Part shown: positions 43,043 through 52,644 of the stretch, piece after piece
Position numbering within the stretch: position 1 is the stretch's first letter
Layout of the letters: every line of letters starts with the position of its first letter
Program-made: the position numbers and the translations under genes
Source of the DNA: Rhizobium sp. 32-5/1
Lineage (GTDB): Bacteria > Pseudomonadota > Alphaproteobacteria > Rhizobiales > Rhizobiaceae
Direction of reading: 5' to 3'
DNA length: 64,000 bases
Assembly (NCBI RefSeq): GCF_029537235.1
Contig: NZ_CP120638.1
Span: 3,102,501-3,166,500 of the forward strand
Notes under the pieces: generated by a model
The model's database searches: none
Told to the model about the DNA's origin: nothing
The model's input: the letters and a program-made list of their open reading frames with translations, nothing else

Positions 43043-43773
43043 TCAGGCGCAGCAGGAATGCGCCTTGGGTGCCTGCTCGTATTCGTCATGTCGCTTGAGG
43101 AAGCTCATCGTCGAGCTTTCGTTGCGGCCTTTCGGCGCCCGGTCAAGGATCATCATCGTCGCCAGGACTTCCTCGCCGCCGCGGGCATAGTCGGAATAGG
43201 TATGGTAGATGCTGCCGTCCTCGCCCCTGTAGAAGGCGCTCATGCCCGGCAGTTCATCATGGGCCTTGTCGGAGGAGATCTCCGAGAAATTGTAGAAGAC
43301 CTTGCCACTGTCCAGTTCCTCCTTGGTAAAGGAGACGTGGAAGTCACGGTTGAAGTCACTGCCGAAGGACGAGACCCAGGGAATTTCCAGCCCATGCGGT
43401 TTTTATAGGCCGTGATCTTGTCAAGAGGTGCGCGAGCAACCGCGACGAAGGTCACATCATGATTGTTGAGATGGGGAAGCGTGCCGTCAATGTGATCGGC
43501 GAGGAATGAGCAGCCGGTGCAGCCGGCATCCCAGTCAGGACCGAACATGAAATGATAGATCATCAGCTGGCTGCGGCCGTCAAACAGGGCATCCAGCGTC
43601 TTGACGCCGGCCGGCGTGTCGAAGGTGTAAGTCTTGTCGATCTTCACCCAGGGCAAGGCCAGACGCTCGGCCCGGATCTTGTCGCGCAGGCGGGTTTCCT
43701 CTTTTTCTGTCGCCAGCAGTGCCCGGCGGGCCTCCAGCCATTCCTCGCGTGTTACAACCGGATTGTTCATCAT
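43043..43773 (-). CDS. DUF899 thioredoxin-like protein (one frameshift)
   Basis: A 243-aa protein after repair: VVTREEWLEARRALLATEKE, LPWVKIDKTYTFDTPAG, MIYHFMFGPDWDAGCTGCSF with the CxxC pair, and at the C-terminus MSAFYRGEDGSIYHTYSDYA and MMILDRAPKGRNE. This matches DUF899, a thioredoxin-like family that often neighbours stress regulators. One base is missing at GGG 43379-43381 (CCC on the coding strand); CCCC restores KFPWVSSFGSDFNRDF. Start 43773 follows GAGGAGGAATG. It is the first gene of the leftward set opposite marR. Confidence 0.88.
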
Positions 43774-43810
43774 CGTTCATTCCTCCTCAAGAAATCGCGT
43801 TTCGTTCCCG

Positions 43811-43839
43811 TTGACTAATTATGTTGATATCAACATTAT
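43811..43839 (+). promoter_or_regulatory. marR promoter
   Basis: TTGACT (43811-43816), a 17-base spacer, then CATTAT (43834-43839). Transcription would start about at 43846, the A of the marR ATG, implying a leaderless mRNA. There is no ribosome binding site before that ATG, which agrees. Confidence 0.65.
43821..43836. promoter_or_regulatory. Perfect 16-bp palindrome, probable MarR operator
   Basis: ATGTTGATATCAACAT is a perfect palindrome, and flanking AT bases extend the symmetry imperfectly. It sits inside the spacer and -10 of the marR promoter and 48 bases upstream of the divergent DUF899 gene. Its position and size are typical of MarR-family operators, so it probably gives autoregulation and control of the divergent set. 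Confidence 0.75.
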
Positions 43840-43845
43840 TCCGAG

Positions 43846-44295
43846 ATGTCAAAACCCATTGTGATTCCTTTCGAGACGACGCTTCTTGTTCGCGATACCT
43901 GCCTGTGCCTGCATGTACAGCGCGCCGCGCGCGCCTTGGCCCGCCGTTTCGATGATGCGCTGCGGCCTTTCGATCTGACCAACGGCCAGTTTTCTCTGCT
44001 GATGTCGCTCAATCGTCCGGAGCCTCCGGGCATGGCACCGGTGGCCTCACTGCTGGCCATGGATCGCACGACGCTGACCGCGGCGCTGAAGCCGCTCGAG
44101 CGGCGCGGACTGGTGGAGCTGGTGGCAGACCCGAAGGACCGCCGCTCGAAGCGCCTGAGGCTGACGCCGCGCGGTCACGCCGTGCTGGCGGAGGCGGTTC
44201 CCGTCTGGAAAAGCACGCATGCCGATGTCGATGCGCTGCTTCCAGGGCAGGAGGGTCCTGAGAGATTGCGCAGCGATCTCAGGGCTTTATCCTGA
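43846..44295 (+). CDS. MarR-family transcriptional regulator
   Basis: A 149-aa winged-helix protein: LTNGQFSLLMSL, the recognition region SLLAMDRTTLTAALKPLERRG followed by LVELVADPKDRRSKRLRLTPRGH. A Cys pair near the N-terminus (RDTCLCLHVQRAAR) could allow thiol sensing, as in OhrR-like members; this is inference. The neighbouring DUF899 and VOC genes would fit regulation by oxidants or electrophiles. The mRNA is probably leaderless. Confidence 0.92.
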   Translation: MSKPIVIPFETTLLVRDTCLCLHVQRAARALARRFDDALRPFDLTNGQFSLLMSLNRPEPPGMAPVASLLAMDRTTLTAALKPLERRGLVELVADPKDRRSKRLRLTPRGHAVLAEAVPVWKSTHADVDALLPGQEGPERLRSDLRALS

Positions 44296-44339
44296 CACAT
44301 CCCATTTTACCCCTGCAGAAATAATGGAGGAGACTGCAC

Positions 44340-44732
44340 ATGAAGATGATTTTCGTGAACCTGCCGGTAAAGGACCTGGAAAAGTCGAGGGCGTTTTTCG
44401 GCGGCCTTGGCTACAGTTTCAATCCGGATTATTCCGACGACACGGCCGCTTGCATGGTGATCTCGGAGAGCATCTTCGTCATGCTACTCACCCATCCAAA
44501 ATTCAAGGATTTCATCAACGGCGAGATCAGCGATGCGCACAAGGCAACGGAAGTGCTGACATGCCTTACCGCCGATAGCCGCGCCGAAGTGGATGATATT
44601 CTGGCCAAGGCGCTTGCCGGCGGCGCCAAGCCCTGGAAGCCCAACCTGGATCTCGGCTTCATGTACAGCTGCAGCTTCCAGGACCTCGACGGCCATATCT
44701 GGGAATATGTGCATATGGCGCAAGCTGCCTGA
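44340..44732 (+). CDS. Single-domain VOC protein
   Basis: A 130-aa glyoxalase-fold protein: MKMIFVNLPVKDLEKSRAFF, GLGYSFNPDYSDDTAACMVI, ISDAHKATEVLTCLTADSR, then FMYSCSFQDLDGHIWEYVHM. It matches small VOC proteins often annotated as lactoylglutathione-lyase-like. TGGAGGAGA precedes the start. It follows marR by 44 bases and is probably co-transcribed with it. Confidence 0.9.
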   Translation: MKMIFVNLPVKDLEKSRAFFGGLGYSFNPDYSDDTAACMVISESIFVMLLTHPKFKDFINGEISDAHKATEVLTCLTADSRAEVDDILAKALAGGAKPWKPNLDLGFMYSCSFQDLDGHIWEYVHMAQAA

Positions 44733-44753
44733 CGACAGCACTTCGTCCAGAGA

Positions 44754-44782
44754 AAGGCCCGTCTCGCGAAGAGGCGGGCCTT
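44754..44782. terminator. Shared terminator between the VOC gene and ilvD
   Basis: AAGGCCCGTCTC (44754-44765) and GAGGCGGGCCTT (44771-44782) make a 12-bp stem with one mismatch between convergent genes. Short T-rich tails lie on both sides. Confidence 0.7.
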
Positions 44783-44789
44783 GTCGTTT

Positions 44790-46637
44790 CTACATATTTT
44801 CGAACTCGCCGAGATCGCGCACCGCGCCGCGGGCGGCGGAGGTGGCGAAGGCGGCGTAGGCCTTGAGCGCCTGGGTGACCTTGCGTTTGCGCGGCTTGGC
44901 CGGCTTCCAGCCCTTGGCATCCTGCTCGGCGCGCCGGGCGGCAAGTTCGCTTTCCGTGACGCGGAGCGAGATCGAGCGGTTGGGGATATCGATATCGACC
45001 ATATCGCCTTCGCGCACCAGGCCGATCGTGCCGCCTTCGGCTGCTTCCGGCGAGACGTGGCCGATCGACAGGCCGGACGTGCCGCCGGAGAAGCGACCGT
45101 CGGTGATCAGCGCGCAGGCCTTGCCGAGACCCTTGGATTTCAGATAGCTCGTCGGATAGAGCATTTCCTGCATGCCCGGTCCGCCGCGCGGGCCTTCATA
45201 GCGGATGACAAGCACGTCGCCGGCTTTGATCTCGTTGGAGAGCAGCGCCTTGACCGTATCGTCCTGGCTTTCGAAGACGCGGGCGGGGCCGGAGAATTTC
45301 AGGATCGATTCGTCCACGCCCGCTGTCTTCACGATGCAGCCGTCGATGGCGATGTTGCCCTTGAGGACCGCGATGCCGCCATCCTTGGAGAAGGCGCTTT
45401 CGGCGGAGCGGATCGCGCCTGTGTGGCGGTCGAGATCGAGTTCGGCCCAGCGGTTGGACTGGCTGAACGCCTGCGTGGTGCGCACGCCGCCAGGCGCGGC
45501 CATGAAGAAATTACGGACCGTATCGGAATTGGTGCGGCTGATGTCCCACTTGTCGAGCGCATGCGCCATCGATGTCGCGTGAACCGTCGGCTCGTCGCGG
45601 TTGATCAGGCCGGCGCGGTCGAGTTGGCCGAGGATCGACATGATGCCGCCGGCGCGATGCACGTCTTCCATGTGCACGTCGCTCTTGGCCGGTGCGACCT
45701 TGCAGAGCACCGGAACCTTGCGCGACAGCGCATCGATATCATCCATGGTGAAATCGACGCCGCCTTCGTGCGCGGCGGCCAGGATATGCAGCACGGTATT
45801 GGTCGAGCCGCCCATGGCAATGTCGAGCGCCATGGCGTTTTCGAAGGCTTTCTTCGTGGCGATGGAGCGCGGCAGCGCCGTTTCGTCGTCCTGCTCGTAG
45901 TAGCGACGGGCGAGATCGACGATCAGGTGACCGGCCTCGACGAACAGGCGTTTGCGGTCGGAATGGGTGGCGAGCGTCGAGCCGTTGCCGGGCAGCGATA
46001 GGCCGAGCGCTTCCGTCAGACAGTTCATCGAATTGGCCGTGAACATGCCGGAGCACGAGCCGCAGGTCGGGCAGGCGGCTTCCTCGACGGCCTGGACTTC
46101 CTCGTCGGTGTAGTGCTCGTCCGCCGCCATGACCATGGCGTCGACCAGATCCAGCGCCTGCAGCTTGCCCTTGAGCATCGCCTTGCCGGCTTCCATCGGG
46201 CCACCGGAGACGAAGATCACAGGAATATTGATGCGCATCGCGGCGTTCAGCATGCCGGGGGTGATCTTGTCGCAATTGGAGATGCAGACCATGGCGTCGG
46301 CACAATGGGCATTGACCATGTATTCGACGCTGTCGGCGATCAGGTCGCGCGACGGCAGCGAATAGAGCATGCCGTCATGGCCCATGGCGATGCCGTCATC
46401 GACGGCGATCGTGTTGAATTCCTTGGCGACGCCACCGGCAGCCTCAATCTCGCGGGCAACCAGTTGGCCCAGGTCCTTCAGGTGGACATGGCCGGGCACG
46501 AACTGCGTGAAGGAGTTGACCACAGCAATGATGGGCTTGCCGAAATCGCCGTCCTTCATGCCGGTTGCGCGCCAAAGGCCGCGGGCGCCGGCCATGTTGC
46601 GGCCATGGGTGGTGGTGCGGGAGCGATAGACTGGCAT
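44790..46637 (-). CDS. ilvD: Dihydroxy-acid dehydratase
   Basis: A complete 615-aa enzyme of valine, isoleucine and pantothenate synthesis that dehydrates 2,3-dihydroxy acids to 2-keto acids. Iron-sulfur ligands lie in [18 protein letters not shown] and [40 protein letters not shown]-type sequence opens the protein (here [10 protein letters not shown]), and [20 protein letters not shown] is the conserved C-terminal motif. It is a single-gene unit. Confidence 0.97.
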   Translation of the reverse strand: MPVYRSRTTTHGRNMAGARGLWRATGMKDGDFGKPIIAVVNSFTQFVPGHVHLKDLGQLVAREIEAAGGVAKEFNTIAVDDGIAMGHDGMLYSLPSRDLIADSVEYMVNAHCADAMVCISNCDKITPGMLNAAMRINIPVIFVSGGPMEAGKAMLKGKLQALDLVDAMVMAADEHYTDEEVQAVEEAACPTCGSCSGMFTANSMNCLTEALGLSLPGNGSTLATHSDRKRLFVEAGHLIVDLARRYYEQDDETALPRSIATKKAFENAMALDIAMGGSTNTVLHILAAAHEGGVDFTMDDIDALSRKVPVLCKVAPAKSDVHMEDVHRAGGIMSILGQLDRAGLINRDEPTVHATSMAHALDKWDISRTNSDTVRNFFMAAPGGVRTTQAFSQSNRWAELDLDRHTGAIRSAESAFSKDGGIAVLKGNIAIDGCIVKTAGVDESILKFSGPARVFESQDDTVKALLSNEIKAGDVLVIRYEGPRGGPGMQEMLYPTSYLKSKGLGKACALITDGRFSGGTSGLSIGHVSPEAAEGGTIGLVREGDMVDIDIPNRSISLRVTESELAARRAEQDAKGWKPAKPRKRKVTQALKAYAAFATSAARGAVRDLGEFENM

Positions 46638-47080
46638 AGACGTCTTCCTTGAAAGCGCGTGGGTGGATGGCGGATCAGATAGTTACGGCCGCCGCGCGAT
46701 TGCAGGGGTTCCTAGCGCAAATGCGGCCGCCCGTCACTGTCACTCTAGCACGAAACCGTCCATTCCTGACCGGAACCTGGCTGAAAAACACGCTTTTTGC
46801 CTGTGCTAAGGGTAGGGGCCGCAGAGTGCAGGCGCAAATTTCATCCGCGAGCGGGCGAAGCTCACAAGGAATGGGTTTGTCGGTGTTTTCGGCTTCATGT
46901 TGAATCTGTTTATTTTTTCTTTGAATTTTAAGTAGAGATCGCATGTGCGGAACAAGTTTTATCAAAATACAGAATAAAAAAGCTGGATGAATCGTCCTTC
47001 TGCATAGGCGTGCTGAAGTCATGGTGAGTTCCATCCCGCGACTACACCTGAGAGCTTCCGCCCTTATGAAAGGAGCGACT
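46638..47080. other. Divergent intergenic region of ilvD and the small exported-protein gene
   Basis: About 440 bases. The right half (46899-46990) is strongly AT-rich with T-runs and probably contains promoters. I found no attenuator-type leader peptide for ilvD and no recognisable RNA. The AAAGGAG at 47069-47075 is the ribosome binding site of the next gene. Confidence 0.5.
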
Positions 47081-47392
47081 ATGTATAGAATGTTTAGAGC
47101 CATCGGCGCTGCAGTCATTGCATTCGGTATCGGGTTTACAGCGGCAGTTCCGGTCACGGCAGCCCCGCTGATGCCGGTGCAGGTCGAAACGAAGTCCAAG
47201 GCCGAGACGGTCAACCATCGCCGCTGGCATCGCCGCAACCATTACCGCCATGGCTACGAGCGACACCATTCCCGCAGCTACGGCTATCGCCGTCATCACC
47301 GGAACAGCGACTATTGGGGCGGCCATGACGGACGTCGGGGTTATGGCCACCATCGCCGTCACTATCCCAGGTTCGGCATCTATTTCAATTGA
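47081..47392 (+). CDS. Small exported His/Arg/Tyr-rich protein
   Basis: A 103-aa protein. The first 30 residues are a Sec signal peptide (FRAIGAAVIAFGIGFTAAVP, then VTAAP with an AxA-like cleavage site). The mature part is extremely rich in His, Arg, Tyr and Gly (HRRWHRRNHYRHGYERHH) and ends PRFGIYFN. I know of no biochemical function; similar small proteins are common in rhizobia, and metal or polyanion binding is a guess from composition. Start 47081 follows AAAGGAGCGACT. Confidence 0.75.
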   Translation: MYRMFRAIGAAVIAFGIGFTAAVPVTAAPLMPVQVETKSKAETVNHRRWHRRNHYRHGYERHHSRSYGYRRHHRNSDYWGGHDGRRGYGHHRRHYPRFGIYFN

Positions 47393-47843
47393 GCAGCGCT
47401 GATCTTTACGATGGCAGGTACAGCCACCCGTGCCTGCCATCATCTCGTCGATTGTGCTTCGGCGAGCAGAGCTAAACAGACCATTTCTCGTTCACCGGAA
47501 TACGCAGGTTTTATATTTTATCGTCTTATATTTATGAACAACTGCGCGCGTACTGTCTTCGACGCGCAAAGTTGGTGAAACTGAATGACAAGGGAAGGGC
47601 TGTTTCGATTTGGTGATTTCACGATTTGATCACTTATTCTGGGCAGCGTTATCGATACCAACTCTGGACCAGTGACACTGCCGTTCCACTGACCACGATC
47701 ATAGCGCCACCGAACGTTAGGCTCCGGTTGCGAAAGCCCATCGACACCCGTGCGAATAAACGCATAGGCCAATTGTTACACCTCGACGTGCAACCCGTCG
47801 CACTGTACTTTCCGGAGCACACCGGGAATAGAGGTGATTTGAT
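47393..47843. other. Intergenic region before the hybrid kinase
   Basis: About 450 bases. A hairpin GATGGCAGG (47410-47418) / CCTGCCATC (47433-47441) lies 18 bases after the preceding stop and may be its terminator, though no T tract follows. The remainder, AT-rich around 47510-47640, should contain the promoter of the kinase gene. No gene seen. Confidence 0.5.
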
Positions 47844-50311
47844 TTGACGATCGAAACCGCACTGCCAGCCGGGGCCTACCAGGCGCTGTTTGAATCCGCT
47901 CCCGGCCTTTATCTCGTCCTCACGCGCGAATTCACGATCGTCGCCGTCAGTGCCGCCTATCTCGAAGCGACCAAGACAAACCGTGACACGATCATTGGGC
48001 GCGGAATTTTCGAGATATTTCCTGACAATCCCAACGATCCGGAAGCGACGGGCGTGCGCAACCTGCGCGAATCGCTGCAGCGGGTCGTCGCGACCGGCCG
48101 CGGGGATGCGATGGCCGTACAGCAATACGATATCCGCAGGCCGGATTCGGAAGGGGGCGGTTTCGAGGAACGCTTCTGGAGCCCGTTCAACAAGCCGGTG
48201 CTGACGGAGGCCGGCGCGGTTTCCTACATCATCCACCGGGTTGAAGACGTCACCGAGTTTATCCGGCTGAAGCGCCGGGGCACCGAACAGCAGGAACTCA
48301 ATGAGCAGTTGCGCACCCGTGCCGAAAAATGGAATCCGAGGTTTTCCAGCGGGCCCAGGAGGTTGGGGAAGCCAACCGCAAGCTGCGCGAACTGGACCGG
48401 CTGAAGACGCATTTCTTCGCCAATATCAGCCACGAACTGCGCACGCCGCTGACCCTGATCCTCGGGCCCGTCGGCAAACATCTGGCTGCACCCGCGCTTG
48501 ACGCCGGTCTGCGCCGGGACCTCGAAATGGTGCAGAGAAACGCGCGCATCCTGCTCAAGCAGGTGAGCAACCTGCTCGATGTCGCCAAGCTCGAGGCCGG
48601 CCGGTTCGAGATGGACTATGTCCGGACAGATCTTGCACCCCTCGTCAAACTGCTGGCGGCGAATTTCGAAACGGTGGCGAGCGATCGTTCCATCCGCTTC
48701 GACATCGACGCCGATGTCCCCATGGTCATGGATATCGACCATGAGAAGGTCCAGCGGATTGTGCTCAATCTCCTGTCCAATGCGTTCAAATTCACGCCGG
48801 CCGGCGGCACGGTTCGGGTTTCTCTCGAAAAGACCGACGACCGCGCGATCCTGCTTGTGGACGATACCGGGCCGGGCATCCCTGCGCAGGCGAGGGAGGC
48901 GATTTTCGAGCGTTTTTACCAGCTGGATCGCGAGCATACGGGCCAGAAGGGAGGTACTGGGCTGGGGCTTGCCATCGTCCGGGAATTTGTCAACCTCTGC
49001 CGGGGCAAGGCCCGTGCGACGACCAATCCGCTGGGTGGCGCGAGATTCATCATCGAGCTGCCCTTGCAGGCGCCGGCCGGGGTGGTTGTGCGGGATGGCG
49101 AAGCGCTTGTCGATGGCGGTGGTGATCCACCGTTATTGGTCGATGCCGTCAGCCAGCCGCCGCCCCCGACGAACCTGTACCCCTGACGATCGGCACGTCG
49201 CTGGTCCTGCTGGTCGAGGACAATCCGGACATGCGCGGCTACATCGCCGGCCTGCTTTCGGATGCCTATCGCGTCGAAGTGGCGACAAACGGCAAGGATG
49301 GACTAGAAAAGGCACGTCAGCTTCTGCCTGACATTATCGTCACAGATGTGATGATGCCCGTCATGACAGGCGACGAGATGGTGCGGCAATTGCTGGCCGA
49401 TCCCTAACCCAGGACCTTCCAGTATTGATGCTGACGGCGAAAACCGACGACCAGCTGAAGATGGAGATGCTGCGCGAAGGGGTCGGCGATTATCTCGCCA
49501 AACCGTTCTCCATGGAGGAATTCCGCGTCAAGGTGGAGAGGTTGACGGCCCAGCGCCGGCGCACCATCGCCGAGCGGGCGATCCTTCTGCAGAAGCTTCT
49601 GAAATCGAACCAGGACCTTGAACGCTTCGCCTATGCGACGGCCCATGACCTGCGCTCGCCGCTGCGCTCCATCGACATTTTGGCGCAATGGGTCGAGGAG
49701 GACTCGGTCGGCACGCTGCACCCGCAAAGCGCCGAGCATCTGCAGAAACTGCGACAGCAGATCAAGCGCATGGAAAAGCTGCTGCGCGACATGCTGGATT
49801 ATTCCACCATGGAGCAGGCGACAGATGAGGCCGGTGAGATCGTCAAGGGCAGCGTGCTGCTCACGGATATCCTGGCGCTGCTCGCCCCTCCGGCAGAATT
49901 TACGATAAACGCGTCCGAAGCGTTTCAGCGGCTGTCGATGCCGCGCATGCCGCTACAGCAGATTTTCTACAATCTCGTCCAGAATGCCATCCGGCATCAT
50001 GATGGTGAGACAGGTCGGATCGAGCTTGACGTCGAGGTGGATGGCCCGCGCTATGTGTTTACTGTGCGTGACGACGGCCCGGAATCGATCCGAAATATCA
50101 CGCGAAAATTTTCGACATGTTCCAGACTCTGAAACCACGATCGCAAAAAGATGGCAGCGGAATGGGTTTGGCATTGATTCGCAAGCTTGTTGGCATGCAC
50201 GGTGGAAACGTCACTGTTGAATCGGAGCCGGGCAAGGGGGCCAGTTTCCGATTCAGCTGGCCGCGGCCTTTAAAGCCTGGGCAGAGGGAGGAGCATCACC
50301 GCTATGCCTGA
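47844..50311 (+). CDS. Hybrid sensor kinase with two kinase modules (four frameshifts)
   Basis: Read as one gene of 823 aa after repair: PAS (about 10-130), coiled coil, histidine kinase 1 with HFFANISHELRTPLTLIL and DDTGPGIP...GTGLGLAIV, receiver (LVLLVEDNPDMRGYIAGLLS, IVTDVMMPVMTG, LTAKTD, YLAKPFS), then kinase 2 with RFAYATAHDLRSPLRSIDIL and a C-terminal ATPase ending GSGMGLALIRKLVG. Breaks lie at A5 48325-48329 (repair: RAEKMESEVF), C5 49163-49167 (PPPPDEPVPL), CCC 49402-49404 (ADPLTQDLPVLMLTAK) and GG 50081-50082 (DDGPGIDPKYHAKIFDMFQ). Each repair adds one base. No membrane helix, so it is a cytoplasmic sensor. It overlaps the next response-regulator gene by eight bases. Confidence 0.85.
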
Positions 50312-50720
50312 GAAAAACATTGATGTATTGATCGTCGAGGATAGCGAAATCGATACGATGGCGGTTTTACGCGCCTTCCGCAAAGCCGATATCACCAACG
50401 CGACACATCAGGCCTGTGACGGCGTCGAGGCACTTGACATGCTGCGCGGCACGGGCGGCAAATCCGCGCTGCCACAGCCCTGCCTGATCCTGCTCGACAT
50501 CAACATGCCGCGGATGGACGGTATCTCCATGCTCGACGAGCTGCGCGAGGACGACGGTATAAAGGACAGCATCGTCTTCATGCTGACGACCTCCGGCCAC
50601 ACGGTCGATCGAAAGGCGGCCTACGAGCGCAACGTCGCGGGCTATTTCCTGAAGGAAAACCTCGGGCCGCTGGTCGAGATGCTGAAACCCTATTGCCAGG
50701 GCAATGAATTCCCGGTGTGA
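50304..50720 (+). CDS. Single-domain response regulator
   Basis: A 138-aa receiver domain: VLIVEDSEIDTMAVLRAF (acidic pocket), LILLDINMPRMDGISMLDEL (phospho-acceptor Asp), MLTTSGHTVDR and GYFLKENLG (conserved Lys). It has no output domain and resembles the Rcp1-like regulators paired with complex kinases. The overlap with the hybrid kinase gene points to them as a cognate pair, probably part of a phosphorelay. Confidence 0.93.
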   Translation: MPEKNIDVLIVEDSEIDTMAVLRAFRKADITNATHQACDGVEALDMLRGTGGKSALPQPCLILLDINMPRMDGISMLDELREDDGIKDSIVFMLTTSGHTVDRKAAYERNVAGYFLKENLGPLVEMLKPYCQGNEFPV

Positions 50721-50779
50721 GGCAGAAGGAGGGCTCTGAGCGCCCCGTGGCGCCCTTGAACCGACCATGCCCAAAAGCA

Positions 50780-50809
50780 AAGGGCTCAGCGATTTCTCGC
50801 TAAGCCCTT
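50780..50809 (-). terminator. Terminator of tRNA-Val (and of the receiver gene)
   Basis: AAGGGCTCAGCGA (50780-50792) and TCGCTAAGCCCTT (50797-50809) form a 13-bp stem with one mismatch and a TTTC loop. On the minus strand TTTGCTTTTGG follows, as expected for the tRNA transcript. Confidence 0.75.
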
Positions 50810-50817
50810 GAAAAGGA

Positions 50818-50892
<75 letters not shown>

Positions 50893-50998
50893 ATCCGATG
50901 TCGGCGCATAGATCACAAAACCTCTTATGGCGTCAATAGGCTTTTATCGGCTTTTTGACAGGAAGTTTTGTGACCGTCCGGACGCCTTGCACAGCAGG

Positions 50999-51362
50999 CT
51001 ATGCGGCCAGCATTTTGTTTACTTCATCCACCAGATCACGCAGGTGGAACGGCTTCGACAGGACCTTTGCGTCCTTCGGTGCTTTCAGAATCAGGGTTCA
51101 GCGCAACGGCGGCAAAGCCGGTGATGAACATCACCTTGAGATCCGGATCCAGTTCCGTTGCGCGGCGTGCCAACTCGATGCCGTCCATTTCCGGCATGAC
51201 AATGTCGGTCAGGAGCAGGGAGAAGGGTTCTTCGCGCAGCCGGTCATAGGCACTGGCGCCATTGTCGTACGACATCACCTTGTAGCCGGCCTTTTCCAGG
51301 GCCTTCACGAGAAAGCGGCGCATGTCGTTGTCGTCTTCGGCAAGGAGGATTTTTGGACTCAT
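50999..51362 (-). CDS. cpdR: CpdR response regulator (3' frameshift)
   Basis: A receiver-only protein of 120 aa after repair, like CpdR, which controls ClpXP localisation and cell-cycle proteolysis in alphaproteobacteria. Motifs are ILLAEDDNDMRRFLVKALEK, SLLLTDIVMPEMDGIELARR and MFITGFAAVALNPDSE. As read, it goes out of frame at TTT 51083-51085; removing one base restores APKDAKVLSKPFHLRDLVDE and ends MLAA with TAG at 50999-51001. The start MSPKILLAEDD at 51362 matches the family; an upstream ATG at 51386 is possible. Confidence 0.9.
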
Positions 51363-51555
51363 GGGTTCAGCCGTTGCTACTTCCATCTAAATGTTGGGAA
51401 TTGCGGAGCCTTCATGAAACCGCATGTGGGTAAATATCCGGTGAAGACTTGAGGTCAAGCCCTGCCGCCGGTCTGGATCGACTATGGACACAGATGCCAC
51501 CAACTGGCAACATACACGAAGCAGTCACATTATGACATGGTAAAAAAGGGCTCAG

Positions 51556-52440
51556 ATGGCGGGCGACGTCTGCGAAAAAGACCTGTTTGAGGTCCTGGAG
51601 CCGGAAACGCAGCGCATTCCCTTCGTTTTCAATTCTCCCCATAGCGGTAGGGTTTATCCACCGGCTTTTCTCAGCCAGTCGCGTCTCGATGCCATGTCCA
51701 TCCGCCGCTCCGAAGACCATTATGTCGATGAGCTGTTCCATTTCGTGACGGATCTCGGCGCGCCGCTGCTGGTGGCACATTTCCCGCGTGCCTTTCTCGA
51801 CGTCAATCGGGAGCCCTACGAACTCGACCCGCGTATGTTCGACGGTCCCCTGCCGCCGCATGCCAATATCAGCTCACTCAGGGTCGCCGGCGGTCTTGGA
51901 ACCGTGCCGCGGCTGGTTGCCGAAAACATGGAAATCTACGCACGGCGCTTCCCCGTCGAGGAGGCGCTGACGCGTATCGAGGAAATCTACAAGCCCTACC
52001 ATGCCTGCCTGCGTCGGCTCATTGCCCGCACCCATGTGCAGTTCGGCCTGTCGGTGCTGATCGACTGCCATTCGATGCCTGGCAATATCCGCGTGGCCGG
52101 CAGCAGCCAGCGCCCGGATTTCATCATCGGCGACCGCTACGGCACAAGCGCTTCCGCCGAACTGTCGCGCACGGCGGTCGGTCTGCTCGAGGACCTCGGC
52201 TTTTCGGTCGCCCGCAACAAGCCCTATGCCGGCGGCTTCATCACCGAGCATTACGGACGTCCGGCGCGGGGGCTGCATGCCCTGCAGATCGAGATCAATC
52301 GCGGGCTCTATGTCGATGAAGCGACGCTGCGCAAGAAACCGGGTTTCGGGGAGCTTGCCCAGGCAATCGCGATGTTCGTTTCGAAGCTCGCTTTGCATGT
52401 CGAGAGCTATCCCGAACATACGGCATTGGCCGCGGAATAA
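51556..52440 (+). CDS. N-formylglutamate amidohydrolase family protein
   Basis: A 294-aa hydrolase: PFVFNSPHSGRVYPPAFL, RRSEDHYVDELF, HFPRAFLDVNREPYELDPRM, VLIDCHSMPGNIR, ITEHYGRPARGLHALQIEIN. These match the zinc-dependent N-formylglutamate amidohydrolase family, which cleaves N-formyl-L-glutamate in histidine breakdown. No hut genes are adjacent, so the substrate in this strain is uncertain. It diverges from cpdR across a 190-base gap. Confidence 0.9.
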   Translation: MAGDVCEKDLFEVLEPETQRIPFVFNSPHSGRVYPPAFLSQSRLDAMSIRRSEDHYVDELFHFVTDLGAPLLVAHFPRAFLDVNREPYELDPRMFDGPLPPHANISSLRVAGGLGTVPRLVAENMEIYARRFPVEEALTRIEEIYKPYHACLRRLIARTHVQFGLSVLIDCHSMPGNIRVAGSSQRPDFIIGDRYGTSASAELSRTAVGLLEDLGFSVARNKPYAGGFITEHYGRPARGLHALQIEINRGLYVDEATLRKKPGFGELAQAIAMFVSKLALHVESYPEHTALAAE

Positions 52441-52531
52441 TTTATTTCAAGACGATGTGAGAGATGGAGTTGCGCTTGGCGTAGCCTGCCGGCGAGCTTT
52501 GCCGCTGCCTATCGGCAGCCATCGAAAGGGC

Positions 52532-52612
52532 AAAAAAACCGCGCCTGTGGCGCGGCTAAGTCTAGGGAGGAAACACCCAAGGAGGGTATTTACAGCCACA
52601 AGTGACTGTAAG
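52532..52612 (-). ncRNA. mmgR: MmgR-type small RNA (alpha-r8 family; Rfam suhB/mmgR)
   Basis: Reading leftward: hairpin TTACAG-(CAC/GTG)-CTGTAA (52611-52590), hairpin AAATACCC-TCCTT-GGGTGTTT (52591-52571), single-stranded CCTCCC, then terminator CCGCGCC-ACA-GGCGCGG followed by seven Ts (52538-52532). The two exposed CCUCC-like elements can pair with Shine-Dalgarno sequences. A promoter with consensus TTGACA lies just upstream. The small size (about 80 bases), three-hairpin layout and position beside an inositol-monophosphatase-family gene fit the alpha-r8/MmgR family, which limits polyhydroxybutyrate granule formation in Sinorhizobium. The family name is from recall, not a covariance search. 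Confidence 0.82.
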
Positions 52613-52615
52613 CAA

Positions 52616-52644
52616 AAATTAATATTGCAGCGCACCATTGTCAA
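52616..52644 (-). promoter_or_regulatory. Promoter of the small RNA
   Basis: CTTGACA with TTGACA at 52644-52639, a 17-base spacer and TAATTT (52621-52616). The predicted start falls at the first base of the first sRNA hairpin, which supports both calls. Confidence 0.65.
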
